A stretch of 64,000 nucleotides of DNA from Plantactinospora soyae (GCF_014874095.1 NZ_JADBEB010000001.1:6572001-6636000); one strand, 5' to 3'. Shown: positions 25,660 to 35,080, counted from the stretch's first letter. Numbers and translations are program-made. The notes: generated from the sequence alone by a model not told the origin.

Positions 25660-26076
25660 TCATCCGGTCACGTACTGCTCCGCGTAGGCGCCGGTGGGCG
25701 GGATCGGGGTGATCACGTCGATGAGCACTCCGTTGGGGTCGGCGACGATGAAGTGGCGCTGCCCGAAGTCCTCGCTGCGCAGCGCCAACTCGGCCGGCAG
25801 CCCCTCGGCGAGGACGAGGCGCCGCCACTGCGCGTCCACGTCGGCGACCTCGAAGTTGAGCAGCAGGCCCCGCACCGGGCTGCGGTACGCCTCCGGCAGT
25901 GTCGGGTGCTCGTGGTCGAGCAGTGCGAGTTCGTACGTCGGTGGGCCGGGGCGCCGCAGGCTGACGTACCAGTCGGCCTCGAAGGTCGTCTCGAAGCCCA
26001 GTAGCCGGGTGTAGAAGTCGCGGGTCTCGGCCAGTCGGGAGGTGCAGATGACCGGATAGAAGCTGGTCAGCTCCAT
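25660..26076 (-). CDS. VOC/glyoxalase-bleomycin resistance family protein
   Basis: A 138-residue protein with paired beta-alpha-beta-beta-beta modules. It opens [22 protein letters not shown] and ends with [14 protein letters not shown], the usual VOC metal-site strand. AAAGGAG precedes ATG 26076. It is divergent from a TetR gene, with two matching palindromes between them, so it is probably a TetR-controlled enzyme or binding protein for a small toxic molecule. The substrate is unknown. Confidence 0.85.
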   Translation of the reverse strand: MELTSFYPVICTSRLAETRDFYTRLLGFETTFEADWYVSLRRPGPPTYELALLDHEHPTLPEAYRSPVRGLLLNFEVADVDAQWRRLVLAEGLPAELALRSEDFGQRHFIVADPNGVLIDVITPIPPTGAYAEQYVTG

Positions 26077-26090
26077 GAGTGCTCCTTTCG

Positions 26091-26138
26091 CATACCGTCG
26101 GTATGTGAAAGGTAAGCTACTGACGTACCCTGGGTATG
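26091..26138. promoter_or_regulatory. paired TetR operators in the VOC/TetR intergenic region
   Basis: CATACCGTCGGTATG (26091-26105) is a perfect inverted repeat. CGTACCCTGGGTATG (26124-26138) is a near-identical second copy. Their spacing of 33 bp is about three helical turns, so two dimers could bind on one face. They lie between the divergent starts at 26076 and 26156. Confidence 0.7.
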
Positions 26139-26155
26139 TCAACGGACGGAGTGCG

Positions 26156-26746
26156 ATGCCGAACCTGAGCCGGGAACAGCAGCGGGAGCAGACCCGACGC
26201 ACGCTGGTACGCGAGGGCAGGCGCCTGTTCGCGACGCAGGGGTACGCCGCGGTGGGGCTCTCGGAGATCGTCGCGGCGGCCGGGGTGACCAAGGGTGCCC
26301 TCTACCACCACTTCGACGGCAAGGCCGCGCTGTTCCACGCCGTACTGGCCCAGGTGCAGGAGGAGGTCGCCCGGCGCGTCGCCGCGACCGCCGACGCCCA
26401 GGACGATCCGTGGACCCAGTTCACCGCCGGTTGCCAGGCCTTCCTCACGGCCAGCACCGACCCCCAGGTGCAGCGGATCATGCTCGTCGACGGTCCCGCC
26501 GTGCTGGGCTGGGCACAGTGGCGGGCCCTGGACGAGGCCGGATCGGCCCGCCACCTCAGCGACGCGCTCGGCGCGCTGATCGAGGCCGGAGCCATCGCGC
26601 CGCAGCCGGGCGCGCCGCTGGCCAGGCTGCTCTCCGGGGCGATGAACGAGGCGGCGCTCTGGCTGGCGGCGTCGGGACGCCCGCAGGACATGGCGGACAC
26701 CCTCGCCGCGCTGAACCGGATGCTGACGGCGCTGCGCGTCCGGTGA
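26156..26746 (+). CDS. TetR-family transcriptional repressor
   Basis: A 196-residue regulator. The HTH at about residues 12-55 reads [30 protein letters not shown] (two adjoining segments), followed by a helical effector domain with [16 protein letters not shown] near the C terminus. ATG 26156 has GACGGAG upstream. It faces the VOC gene across two copies of a CATACC..GGTATG-type palindrome and so probably controls both. Confidence 0.88.
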   Translation: MPNLSREQQREQTRRTLVREGRRLFATQGYAAVGLSEIVAAAGVTKGALYHHFDGKAALFHAVLAQVQEEVARRVAATADAQDDPWTQFTAGCQAFLTASTDPQVQRIMLVDGPAVLGWAQWRALDEAGSARHLSDALGALIEAGAIAPQPGAPLARLLSGAMNEAALWLAASGRPQDMADTLAALNRMLTALRVR

Positions 26747-26810
26747 CCTCCCTCGCAGTCCGGGGGAGGTCCCGGCGGGCCCGACCTTGATCAGGTAGGG
26801 TCGTCCGCAG

Positions 26811-26906
26811 CGAAGGGGAGTAGCTCCCAATGTCGTGGTCGACACACTGGCGCGTTCCGCGCCCGGCCACGCGGCCTCACCCAGGTGGGGCGGGCGAGAC
26901 CTTCGA
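26811..26906 (+). promoter_or_regulatory. yybP-ykoY manganese riboswitch
   Basis: P1 is formed by CGAAGG (26811-26816) and CCTTCG (26901-26906). Between them lie the invariant loop GGGGAGTAGC (26815-26824) and the second conserved element GCGAGACC (about 26895-26902), both hallmarks of this Mn2+-sensing family. A TAGGGT -10 box at 26796-26801 fits a start just upstream. It precedes a GDT1/UPF0016 gene, a known target class, and presumably turns it on when Mn2+ is high. Confidence 0.85.
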
Positions 26907-26971
26907 CTCAGGCAGAGATGCCGGGTCGAGGTCGCCCATGCCCCCGGCCCGGTACGACCGGGAAGGGTGTC

Positions 26972-27559
26972 ATGGAGGATTTCAACACGGCCTTGGCGAT
27001 CAGCTTCGGCGTCATCTTCGTCGCCGAACTGGGCGACAAATCGCAGCTGATGGCGTTGACCTTCGCCACCCGGTTCAAGGCGATACCGGTCATCATCGGC
27101 ATCACGGTGGCGACCTCGGTGGTGCACCTGGCCTCGGTGGCCCTCGGCGTGGGAGTGGGCGCGGCGCTGCCCACGGGCTGGATCGCCCTGGTCGCCGGGC
27201 TGGCGTTCCTGGGCTTCGGAGCCTGGACCCTGCGCGGGGACAAACTCACCGACGAGGAACGACGCAAGGCGGAGCGGACCACCAGGTCCGCGATCATCGC
27301 CGTCTCGATCGCCTTCTTCCTGGCCGAACTCGGCGACAAGACGATGCTCGCCACGATCACCCTGGCCACCCAGCACGGCTGGTTCGGCACCTGGCTGGGC
27401 TCCACCCTCGGCATGGTCGCCGCGGACGCGCTGGCCATCGGCGTCGGTCGGGCACTCGGCCGTCGAATGCCGGAAAAGGCCATCCGGTACGGCGCCAGCG
27501 CGCTGTTCGCGATCTGCGGCCTGTGGCTGCTGCTGGACGGGATCCGGCAACTGGCCTGA
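26972..27559 (+). CDS. GDT1/TMEM165 (UPF0016) family Mn2+/Ca2+ exporter
   Basis: A 195-residue, six-helix membrane protein with the two signature repeats ELGDKSQL (about 22) and ELGDKTML (about 117) that form the cation site. Family members export Mn2+ or exchange Ca2+/Mn2+ for protons. ATG 26972 follows GGAAGGG. The upstream yybP-ykoY riboswitch supports a manganese role and implies control by Mn2+ rather than by a protein repressor. Confidence 0.9.
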   Translation: MEDFNTALAISFGVIFVAELGDKSQLMALTFATRFKAIPVIIGITVATSVVHLASVALGVGVGAALPTGWIALVAGLAFLGFGAWTLRGDKLTDEERRKAERTTRSAIIAVSIAFFLAELGDKTMLATITLATQHGWFGTWLGSTLGMVAADALAIGVGRALGRRMPEKAIRYGASALFAICGLWLLLDGIRQLA

Positions 27560-27653
27560 CCCGATCCGGTGTGCAACGGCAGCTTGCGGGTAGCCGTTCC
27601 GGTGGCCGACGGGTCGGCGGACCCGGCTCGTGGCTGGAACGGAGGATCACCGC

Positions 27654-27872
27654 ATGACCAGGCACGATGAGCCGAACGAGTACGGATTCGCCGGCGAGGT
27701 CGCCCTCCCCGAGCCGGAGCCGCCGCACAAGCGGGACGCGGTCGCGGAGGAGGCGGAGGAGACCGCGGTGCCGGGCTCGGATCTGTCCCGCGAGTTCCAG
27801 GAGGCACTCGCCGACTCGGACCACTACGAGAACGCGGACGACGACGACCCGGCGCCGCCCCGGCCCCGCTAG
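27654..27872 (+). CDS. small acidic hypothetical protein
   Basis: A 72-residue, strongly acidic, low-complexity protein beginning MTRHDEPNEYGFAGEVALP. The start is set by GGAGG at 27641-27645 with eight bases of spacing. No domain is recognised. It follows the GDT1 gene by 94 bp and its stop codon lies in the loop of a strong hairpin. Confidence 0.65.
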   Translation: MTRHDEPNEYGFAGEVALPEPEPPHKRDAVAEEAEETAVPGSDLSREFQEALADSDHYENADDDDPAPPRPR

Positions 27873-27884
27873 GCCGGGGCGGCG
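27853..27884. terminator. strong bidirectional hairpin
   Basis: A perfect 13-bp stem, CGCCGCCCCGGCC (27853-27865) with GGCCGGGGCGGCG (27872-27884), and a six-base loop that contains the TAG of the small acidic gene. It sits exactly between that gene and the convergent nhaA. Confidence 0.65.
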
Positions 27885-27889
27885 GGAGC

Positions 27890-29236
27890 TCAGTTCGCCG
27901 TCCCGGGGCGCCGGTCGTCGGGATCCGGCCGCTGGTAGACGTCCGGCACCCCGTCGGCGTCCTCGTCCCGGCTCTCCTCCTCGGAGAGCCGCCGATACTT
28001 CGCGTTCCGCAGGGTCAGCACCAGCGACGCCAGTACGGCCGAGGTCAGCGACCCGGCCAGTACGGCGGCCTTGACGAACCGGTCCTGCTCGCCGCCGGCA
28101 CCGAAGGCGAGTTCACCGATCAGCAACGAGACCGTGAACCCGATTCCGGCGAGCAGCGCGACGCCGAACAGGTCGGGCCAGCCGATGTTCTCGTCCAGCT
28201 CGGCCCGGGTGAATCGGGACAGCAGGTAGGTGGCACCGAAGATGCCGAGCGTCTTGCCGACGATCAACCCGGCGGCCACGGCGAGCACGATCGGTTCGCG
28301 GATCAGACCGCCCAGGTCGGTGCCGCGCAGCGCGACCCCGGCGGCGAAGAACGCGAAGACCGGCACCGCGAACCCGGCCGAGACCGGGCGCCAGCGGTGC
28401 GCGAGGTGTTCGGCCAGCCGGCGGCGCTCGCCCGGACGGGTCAGCACCGGAACCGTGAAGCCGAGCAGCACACCGGCGACGGTCGCGTGCACCCCGGAGG
28501 CGTGCATCAGCACCCAGCTCAGTACGCCGAGCGGCAGCAGAACCCACCACCGGGTCAGGCGTCGCTGCACCAGCAGCCCGAAGACGCCGATCGTGGCGAG
28601 CGCGCCGAGCAGCGGCGGCAGGCTGAACTGGTCCGTGTAGAACAGCGCGATCACCAGGATCGCGATCAGGTCGTCGACCACCGCCAGGGTGAGCAGGAAG
28701 GCGCGCAGCCCGTGCGGTAGGTGGGAGCCGATGACGGCGAGTACGGCCAACGCGAACGCGATGTCGGTGGCCATCGGGATCGCCCAGCCGGCGTACGCCC
28801 CGCCTCCGGAGATCGCCGTCACCGAGACGTAGACCAGCGCGGGCAGCGCCATTCCGCCCAGCGCGGCCAGTACCGGCACCACGGCGCGACGCGGATCACG
28901 CAGGTCCCCGACGACGAATTCGCGTTTGAGTTCGAGGCCGACCACGAAGAAGAAGATCGCCAGCAGGCCGTCGGCGGCCCATTCGGCGAGACTGAGATCC
29001 AGGTGCAGGTCCTCGCCGGCCGCCCAGGGGACGTACCGGCCGAGGGCGAGGTAGCTGTCGGCCCAGGGCGAGTTGGCCCAGCCGAGTGCGATCACCGCGC
29101 CGAGCAGCAGCAGCCCCCCGCCGACGGTCTCGGCACGCAGCACGTCGGCGACGAATCTGGCCTCGGGCCAGGAGCCGCGCTGGAAGAACCGCCGTACGGC
29201 ACCGGGCGGCGAAGCGGGGCGCTGGTGATCGGTCAT
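27890..29236 (-). CDS. nhaA: Na+/H+ antiporter NhaA
   Basis: A 448-residue antiporter with about 12 helices. The aspartate pair of the ion site is in [10 protein letters not shown], and the discontinuous-helix text [13 protein letters not shown] and [16 protein letters not shown] are typical of the family. The hydrophilic tail of about 45 residues is rich in Asp, Glu and Arg and is longer than in enteric NhaA. It exchanges external protons for internal Na+ (or Li+) in pH and salt homeostasis. Confidence 0.95.
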   Translation of the reverse strand: MTDHQRPASPPGAVRRFFQRGSWPEARFVADVLRAETVGGGLLLLGAVIALGWANSPWADSYLALGRYVPWAAGEDLHLDLSLAEWAADGLLAIFFFVVGLELKREFVVGDLRDPRRAVVPVLAALGGMALPALVYVSVTAISGGGAYAGWAIPMATDIAFALAVLAVIGSHLPHGLRAFLLTLAVVDDLIAILVIALFYTDQFSLPPLLGALATIGVFGLLVQRRLTRWWVLLPLGVLSWVLMHASGVHATVAGVLLGFTVPVLTRPGERRRLAEHLAHRWRPVSAGFAVPVFAFFAAGVALRGTDLGGLIREPIVLAVAAGLIVGKTLGIFGATYLLSRFTRAELDENIGWPDLFGVALLAGIGFTVSLLIGELAFGAGGEQDRFVKAAVLAGSLTSAVLASLVLTLRNAKYRRLSEEESRDEDADGVPDVYQRPDPDDRRPGTAN

Positions 29237-29547
29237 CCGGCGTGGTCACCTCGATCTGGGCAGTGTTGATCAACCTGCCGACCAGACTTCCCGGCGCACC
29301 TGGTGATCACCTTACCGGGATCCACCGACTGTTGCCGGGCGCAGAGTTATCGACCCGGCCGCCACCTCTGGTACTTGTCGCGTCGTGTTGCGCCGAGTGC
29401 GACTACTGAGGGCGCTCAATCATCTACATTCGGTAGGAACTGTCGAGTGACAAGTGTGCACTTTTCATACTGTTGCATTTTTTGTGATCACTAGAGGTCT
29501 TTAGCACCCCGAGATCGGTTTGGTGCTGAGACGGGAGGCCTGGCCTG
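29237..29547 (+). other. 311-bp intergenic region with AT-rich promoter patch
   Basis: The stretch between nhaA and the Wzz-kinase gene carries the only markedly AT-rich sequence for several kilobases (29400-29510, with a run of T around 29478-29483). It must hold both divergent promoters. I see no gene, and no -35/-10 pair convincing enough to name. GGGAGG at 29533-29538 is the ribosome site for 29548. Confidence 0.5.
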
Positions 29548-31023
29548 ATGGATCTGCACAGCTACCTGCGCGCGCTGCGCCAACGCTGGTGGGTGGTACT
29601 CGCGACCATCATGGTCGCGCTGGGGGTGACCGGACTCGTCACGGTCCGGGCGACGCCCCAGTACGCCTCCTCGGTGACCTTCTTCGTCACCTCACCCGGC
29701 CAGGGAATGTCCGATGCGTACCAGGGCGGTCTCTTCCTCCAACAGCGGGTCAAGTCGTACGTCGACCTGCTGACCAGTGACCGGTTGGCGCAGACGATCG
29801 CGGGGGAGGAGCAGATCGGACTGACCGCAGATGAGGTGCGGACCCGGATCGCCGCGCGGGTGGAGGCGGACACCGTCCTGCTGTCCGCCACCGTCACCGA
29901 CACCGACCAGGCCCGGGCGTTGCGCCTGACCGAGGCGGTCGCCGCGCATTTCGTCACGCTTGTGCACACCATCGAGACGCCGCCGGGCGCCAAGGACGCG
30001 CCGATCAAGATCGAGGTCGTCGGCGGTCCACGGGTCGACGCCGAACCCGTCTCACCCAGACCGGTCCGCAATCTCGTCCTCGCCGGAGTGTTCGGGCTCG
30101 TCCTCGGTGTCGGGCTCTCGGTGCTGCGCGGGCTGACCGACACCACGTTCCGGGACGGCGAGGCGCTCCAGGAGGCGACCTCGGCGCCGTTGCTCGGCAC
30201 CATCCCCTACGACGGACAGGCCCGGTCGAGTCCCTTGATCGTCGGCGCCGCCGGGCAGTCGGCCCGGGCCGAGGCGATGCGGAAACTGCGGACGAATCTC
30301 CGGTTCGTGGACGCCCAGGAGCCGGCCCGGGTCATCGCGGTAACCAGCGCCGTCCAGGCGGAGGGCAAGTCCACGCTGGCCTGCAACCTGGCGATCACGC
30401 TGGCGGAGGCGGGCTGGCAGGTGCTGCTGGTCGACGCCGACCTGCGACACCCCCGGGTGGCGAACTATCTCGGTCTCGGCTCCGGAGCCGGTCTGACCGA
30501 CGTGTTGATCGGCGAGGTCGCGGTGGAGGACGTGTTGCAGCCGTGGGGGGACAGGTCGCTGCTGGTGCTGCCGGGCGGCTCGGTTCCGCCGAATCCGAGC
30601 GAACTGCTCGGTTCGAAGGCCATGGCGGACCTGCTGCTCTCGCTGCGCGAACTGACCGACATCGTCATCATCGACACCCCGCCTCTGCTGGCGTTCACCG
30701 ACGGGGTGGTGGTCGCGGTGCAGGCCGACGGCGCACTGCTGGTCACCCGCCAGGGGAAGACCCCGAGCGCGCAGACCGCCGCCGCCGCCCAGGCGTTGCA
30801 CGCGGTGGCGGCCCGGGTGCTGGGCTGCGTGCTGAACATGTCGAAGGAAAACCAGATCGACGTCGAGCAGTACCGGGCGTACCAGAAGGGCACGCCGGTC
30901 GAGAAGCCTCCTCTGGCGCACGGCGAGCAGATCGAGATCACCGACCCCACGCGGCTCCCCCCGCGCAACAACGGTGTCCGGGTACCGGAGGACACCGCGG
31001 AACTCAGCCGGGTGCCGCGATGA
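29548..31023 (+). CDS. Wzz-bacterial tyrosine kinase fusion (polysaccharide co-polymerase)
   Basis: A 491-residue membrane protein. Residues 1-190 are a Wzz chain-length domain with two helices (WWVVLATIMVALGVTGLVTV and NLVLAGVFGLVLGVGLSVL). Residues 215-440 are a BY-kinase ATPase with Walker A SAVQAEGKST, Walker A' VLLVDADLRHPR and Walker B DIVIIDTPPLL. Few tyrosines are present near the C terminus (YRAYQKG), so the usual Tyr cluster is nearly absent. It controls capsule or exopolysaccharide chain length and export. It starts a same-strand group with a glycosyltransferase, a DUF4012 protein and an LPXTG protein. Confidence 0.9.
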   Translation: MDLHSYLRALRQRWWVVLATIMVALGVTGLVTVRATPQYASSVTFFVTSPGQGMSDAYQGGLFLQQRVKSYVDLLTSDRLAQTIAGEEQIGLTADEVRTRIAARVEADTVLLSATVTDTDQARALRLTEAVAAHFVTLVHTIETPPGAKDAPIKIEVVGGPRVDAEPVSPRPVRNLVLAGVFGLVLGVGLSVLRGLTDTTFRDGEALQEATSAPLLGTIPYDGQARSSPLIVGAAGQSARAEAMRKLRTNLRFVDAQEPARVIAVTSAVQAEGKSTLACNLAITLAEAGWQVLLVDADLRHPRVANYLGLGSGAGLTDVLIGEVAVEDVLQPWGDRSLLVLPGGSVPPNPSELLGSKAMADLLLSLRELTDIVIIDTPPLLAFTDGVVVAVQADGALLVTRQGKTPSAQTAAAAQALHAVAARVLGCVLNMSKENQIDVEQYRAYQKGTPVEKPPLAHGEQIEITDPTRLPPRNNGVRVPEDTAELSRVPR

Positions 31024-31059
31024 CGTGGCGCCGACTGTCGGGTGATCGGGGGATGGGAC

Positions 31060-32304
31060 ATGAAGATCGGAGTTATCTCGTACTGGTTTCCGCCGGAGCC
31101 GGCCTTCATACCGGGGTGTCTGGCTGAGGAACTGGCCGCCCGTGGGCACGAGGTCCGGGTACTCACCGGGTTTCCGAACTATCCGACCGGACGGATCTAT
31201 CCGGGGTACCGGCAACGCTGGCGGGACCAGACCGACGAGGGCGGGGTGACCATCCGGCGGGTGCCGATGTACGCCAGCCACGACGGCAGCCCGGCGCGGC
31301 GGGCAGCCCGGCAGCTCTCGTACGCGATGACCAGTGCGCTGGCCGCGCCCGGCTATCTGGCCGGGGTCGACGCGCTCTACGTCTACTTCCCGCCGGCCGG
31401 CGCCTACGCGGCGGCGGCGCTGCTCCGGTTGCTGCGCCGGGTTCCGGCCGTGGTGCACGTTCAGGACGTCTGGCCGGAGGCGGTGACCGAGCCGGCTGTC
31501 GAGGGCCGACCCGAGGGCGGGCGGATGATGCACGGGCTGCTGACCCGCACGATGCGCGGCATCTACCGATCGGCGGCCGGAATCGCGGTCATCGCGCCGT
31601 CGATGCGCGACGTGGTGATCGAGCGGGGAGCCCATCCGGACAAGGTGCGGGTGGTGCTCAACTGGACCGACGAGCGGCTGTTCCGGCCGATCGGGACCAC
31701 TCCGGCGGGCCGCCGTGCGATCGGGCACCGTGGTCACACCACCGTGATGCACGCCGGCACCATGGGTCCGTTCCAGCGGGTCGACACGGCTGTCCGGGCG
31801 GCGGCGGCGGTCAACGGGAGGGTGGACCTGGACCTGGTGCTGGTCGGTTCCGGCCCGGAGGAGCGGCAGAGCCGGCAGCTCGCCGAGGAACTCGGCGCGA
31901 CCAACGTCCGGTTCCTCGGTTGGCACCCGCCGGCCGAGATGGCCGACCTGTACGCCGCCGCCGAGTACCAGCTCGTGCTGTTGCGGGATCTGCCGGCGTT
32001 GCACGGGGCCGTGCCGGCCAAGTTGCAGGCCGCGCTGTCGGCCGGAGCGCCGGTCGTCGCGTCCGCCGGAGGCGACACGGTCGACCTGGTGGAACGGGCC
32101 CGTGCCGGCCTCTCCTGTCCGGCCGAGGACTGGCAGGCCCTGGCGGACCGGTTCGCTCTGGCCGCGGTGATCCCCGGTACGGCGCGGGCGGAGATGGCGC
32201 AGCGGGCGAGGGACAGCTACCTGGCCCAGATGTCGCTGCGGACCGGGGTCGACCAGATGGAGCAGATGTTGGCCGAGGCGGCGGCGAGCCGGCGCCGGCG
32301 GTAA
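31060..32304 (+). CDS. GT4-family glycosyltransferase (WbuB-like)
   Basis: A 414-residue GT-B glycosyltransferase. It opens MKIGVISYWFPPEPAFIPG, with the donor half containing VVLNWTDERLF, VMHAGTMGPFQRVDT and GWHPPAEMADLYAAAEYQLV. This resembles WbuB-type colanic/capsular transferases. GGGGGA precedes ATG 31060; GTG 31042 is an in-frame alternative. It lies 36 bp after the Wzz-kinase gene, probably one operon for a secreted polysaccharide. Confidence 0.87.
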   Translation: MKIGVISYWFPPEPAFIPGCLAEELAARGHEVRVLTGFPNYPTGRIYPGYRQRWRDQTDEGGVTIRRVPMYASHDGSPARRAARQLSYAMTSALAAPGYLAGVDALYVYFPPAGAYAAAALLRLLRRVPAVVHVQDVWPEAVTEPAVEGRPEGGRMMHGLLTRTMRGIYRSAAGIAVIAPSMRDVVIERGAHPDKVRVVLNWTDERLFRPIGTTPAGRRAIGHRGHTTVMHAGTMGPFQRVDTAVRAAAAVNGRVDLDLVLVGSGPEERQSRQLAEELGATNVRFLGWHPPAEMADLYAAAEYQLVLLRDLPALHGAVPAKLQAALSAGAPVVASAGGDTVDLVERARAGLSCPAEDWQALADRFALAAVIPGTARAEMAQRARDSYLAQMSLRTGVDQMEQMLAEAAASRRRR

Positions 32305-32308
32305 CCGG

Positions 32309-32338
32309 GGCCCGGCGGCCGGGAACGACTGCCGGGCC
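32309..32338 (+). terminator. hairpin after the GT4 gene
   Basis: GGCCCGGC (32309-32316) pairs with GCCGGGCC (32331-32338) across a 14-base loop, directly after the stop at 32304. An AT-rich stretch follows, which probably carries the next promoter. Confidence 0.45.
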
Positions 32339-32491
32339 AATCCGGGCGTTTTATGAGTGTTTCTCACTGTAAATGCATAAAAGAACCCTAAGAGGCCTTG
32401 AAATCCCTACAACGGGCTGCTAGGCGTGCTATAGAGATATAGGACACAAACGACATTCTGTCTTATTCGTTCCAATTAGTCGAGAGTGGTG

Positions 32492-34282
32492 GTGGCAGTG
32501 GGGGATGTTTCCCCGACACGACGGCGGACGAGCCGTCGGGCGTTCCGACGCAACCTGCGTCGGGCCCTGCTCACCGCACTCGTGGTCGTCTGCCTCCTCG
32601 GCCTCGTCGGTGGTTGGCTGGGGCTGCGCGGTTGGCAGGCGAGGGGGAACCTGGACAACGCGGCGAGCCTGGCCCGCGAGCTGAGCCAGCAGGTACTCGA
32701 CGGCGAGACCGTCCAGGCCCGCCGGACCCTCGCCGCGCTGCAACAGCAGACGGCGGCGGCCCGGTCCCGTACCGGCGATCTGGGCTGGCGGGCGGCCGGA
32801 AACACCCCGTACGGCGGCTCGACCCTGTCCGCCGTACGGGCCCTCGCGGTGGGCGTCGACGAACTCGCCCGCCGGGCGTTCCCGCCGCTGGTGGAGCTCG
32901 ACCTGAGCACGCTGCTGCCCAGCACCGGGCGGCTGGACCTGGCCGCACTGCGGGCCGCGATGCCCGCCGTCAGCCAGGCGGACACCGCCGCGCAGGAGGT
33001 ACGGGAGCAGATCCGGACCGTACCGACCGACGGGCTCCAGCCCGCGGTCCAGGAGGCGGTACGGCTGCTGCGTACCGAACTGGATCGGCTGGTCACCCTC
33101 ACCTCCGCCGTACGGCGCAGCGGCGCCCTGCTGCCGGTGCTGCTCGGCGGCAGCGGGACCAGGACGTATCTGGCGGTCTTCCAGAACCTCGCCGAGCCCC
33201 GCGCGACCGGTGGGATCTTCGGCGCCTACGCCGTCATCCAGGCCAGCGCCGGCCGGGTGAAGATCGTCAAGCAGGGAGCGGCCAGCGAACTGAGGAGCTT
33301 CGAGCGGCCGGTGCTGCCGCTGTCCCGGGAACAGCGGGCGCTCTACACCGACCTGCTCGGGATCTACCCCGCGGACGTGAACCTCACTCCGCACTTCCCG
33401 ACGGCGGCCACGCTCTTCCGGGAGATGTACCGGCGAGCCGGCGGCGGCGCCGTCGACGGTGTGCTCGCCACCGATCCGGTGGCGCTGTCGTACCTGCTCC
33501 GAGCCGTCGGCCCGGTACCGGTGCCGGGGCATCCGACCCTCACCGCGCCCACGGTGGTCCGGACCCTCCTCTCGGACACCTACCGCCGACTCGACGCGCC
33601 GGCCGAGCAGGACGACTACTTCGCCGCGTCGGCCAAGGCGGTCTTCAACGCGTTGCTGAACCGCGCGGTCAACCCGCGGGCCGTGGCGGAGGCCCTCGGC
33701 ACGGCCGTGGCCGAGCGCCGAATCCTGTTCTGGAGTGCCCACGCGGCCGAGCAGCGGGAACTCGTCGACAGCCGGCTGGCCGGTGTGCTCCCGGACCGGG
33801 AGACGGTCAACAACGTCGGCGTGTTCCTCAACGACGGCAGCGGTGCCAAGCTCGGCTACTACCTCAAGGGCGCTGCCGACCTGACCGTCGGCGACTGTCG
33901 ACCCGACGGCCGCCGCGAGATCCATCTGCGCCTCACCCTGCGCTCGACCACGCCCTCCTCCGGGCTCAGCGAGTCGGTCCGGGGCCTGGCGATGTCCGGT
34001 GATCCCTACACGATGAGGGTCCTGGTCTACGTGTTCAGCCCGCTGCGCGGATCGCCGCTCGGTGCCCGGTTGGACGGCAAGCCGGAACCGGTGGGCGGCG
34101 GCATGGAGCGGGGGCGCCGGGTCGGCGTACTCGCCGTCGACATCAAACCCGGACGTACCCGCGTGCTGGAGGTCAGCCTGCTCACCCAGGAGAAGGCCAG
34201 CGGCGCGGCGGAGTTGTGGCTGACCCCGGGCCCGACGCCATGGACCACCCGCATCAGTCCCGCACCCGCGTGTGATCAGTAG
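32492..34282 (+). CDS. DUF4012 membrane protein of the polysaccharide locus
   Basis: A 596-residue protein with a short Arg-rich cytoplasmic N terminus, one transmembrane helix (LLTALVVVCLLGLVGGWLGL, about 25-45) and a large external DUF4012 region. Typical family text is NLAEPRATGGIFGAYAVI and PADVNLTPHFPTAATLF. Function is unproven, but the family is usually found in actinobacterial exopolysaccharide clusters. Several in-frame GTGs occur at the start; I chose 32492 because of GAGAG just upstream. An AT-rich promoter region of about 180 bp precedes it. Confidence 0.8.
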   Translation: MAVGDVSPTRRRTSRRAFRRNLRRALLTALVVVCLLGLVGGWLGLRGWQARGNLDNAASLARELSQQVLDGETVQARRTLAALQQQTAAARSRTGDLGWRAAGNTPYGGSTLSAVRALAVGVDELARRAFPPLVELDLSTLLPSTGRLDLAALRAAMPAVSQADTAAQEVREQIRTVPTDGLQPAVQEAVRLLRTELDRLVTLTSAVRRSGALLPVLLGGSGTRTYLAVFQNLAEPRATGGIFGAYAVIQASAGRVKIVKQGAASELRSFERPVLPLSREQRALYTDLLGIYPADVNLTPHFPTAATLFREMYRRAGGGAVDGVLATDPVALSYLLRAVGPVPVPGHPTLTAPTVVRTLLSDTYRRLDAPAEQDDYFAASAKAVFNALLNRAVNPRAVAEALGTAVAERRILFWSAHAAEQRELVDSRLAGVLPDRETVNNVGVFLNDGSGAKLGYYLKGAADLTVGDCRPDGRREIHLRLTLRSTTPSSGLSESVRGLAMSGDPYTMRVLVYVFSPLRGSPLGARLDGKPEPVGGGMERGRRVGVLAVDIKPGRTRVLEVSLLTQEKASGAAELWLTPGPTPWTTRISPAPACDQ

Positions 34283-34350
34283 ATCGCCGCATCAGAAGAA
34301 CGTCATCCGCTCCGATGTGAACGGCATGCGAACAGTAGAGAGGAACCATC

Positions 34351-34980
34351 ATGCGGCTATCCCGCATCATCGGCTCGGCCGTGGCGACGCTCGCCACGGT
34401 GGGCGCGTTCGCCATCGCGGGGATGCCCGCGGCGGCCCAACCACTACCGCAACCGCCCTACCCGCCGGTGCCACCGTCGCTGACCGTCAGCGATCCGACG
34501 GTGGTCGCCGGGACGGCGTTCACCGTGTTCGGCCGCGGCTACGGCGGAAACGAACTCGTCCGGCTCGACTTCGCGTTCGGGCCGATCGCCCTGGGCGCCC
34601 AGCCGGCGGCGGACACCGGCGGTGTCGGCGCCATGCTGCCGGTCGCGCGCCAGGCGGCGCCGGTGCACACCGATCCGCGCAGTGGACTCACGGTACGGGC
34701 CAACGTGACCGGTGAGTTCTCGGTCCGGCTCCGGTTCAACCGTACGGGCACGCTGACCATCACCGGAACCGGCCTCACCACCGGACGGGTGGCCAGCACC
34801 ACGGTCACCATCGTCTTGGCGCAGCCACCGCTGCCGGTCACCGGTAGCGAGACCGGATCACAGATCGCGGTCGGCACCATGCTGCTGATCGCCGGTGCGC
34901 TGCTCGTACTGGTGGCCGTGGTCTGGCGGAGCCGGAGCCGTCGTACCGGACGGTCGCGGCAGTTGACCTCGGTCGGCTGA
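34351..34980 (+). CDS. LPXTG-type sortase-anchored surface protein
   Basis: A 209-residue exported protein: signal peptide with AAAQ cleavage region (about residues 1-30), a proline-rich spacer, one Ig/IPT-like beta domain (SLTVSDPTVVAGTAFTVFGRG onward), and a C-terminal cell-wall sorting signal consisting of LPVTG, a hydrophobic helix and a basic tail (RSRSRRTGRSR). GAGG precedes ATG 34351. It would be attached to peptidoglycan by a sortase, which is not in this window. It closes the polysaccharide group. Confidence 0.85.
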   Translation: MRLSRIIGSAVATLATVGAFAIAGMPAAAQPLPQPPYPPVPPSLTVSDPTVVAGTAFTVFGRGYGGNELVRLDFAFGPIALGAQPAADTGGVGAMLPVARQAAPVHTDPRSGLTVRANVTGEFSVRLRFNRTGTLTITGTGLTTGRVASTTVTIVLAQPPLPVTGSETGSQIAVGTMLLIAGALLVLVAVVWRSRSRRTGRSRQLTSVG

Positions 34981-35031
34981 CCTCCGCCTCCGACCGGTCG
35001 ACGACGTCGCCGGTCACCCGGTTCGTGGACG

Positions 35032-35080
35032 ACGCGCCTGCCGGACGAGTTCGCTCGTCCGGCAGGCGCGTCCGGCTTTT
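35032..35080. terminator. very strong 18-bp hairpin with TTCG tetraloop
   Basis: A perfect 18-bp inverted repeat (35032-35049 with 35054-35071) around a TTCG loop is followed by CCGGCTTTT. It separates the LPXTG gene from the convergent quinone reductase gene and is the clearest intrinsic terminator in the window. Confidence 0.85.

Noticed and set aside
30052-32367. 771-codon minus-strand frame over the Wzz-kinase and GT4 genes
   Set aside because: Low-complexity antisense text; Walker and GT4 motifs are on the plus strand.
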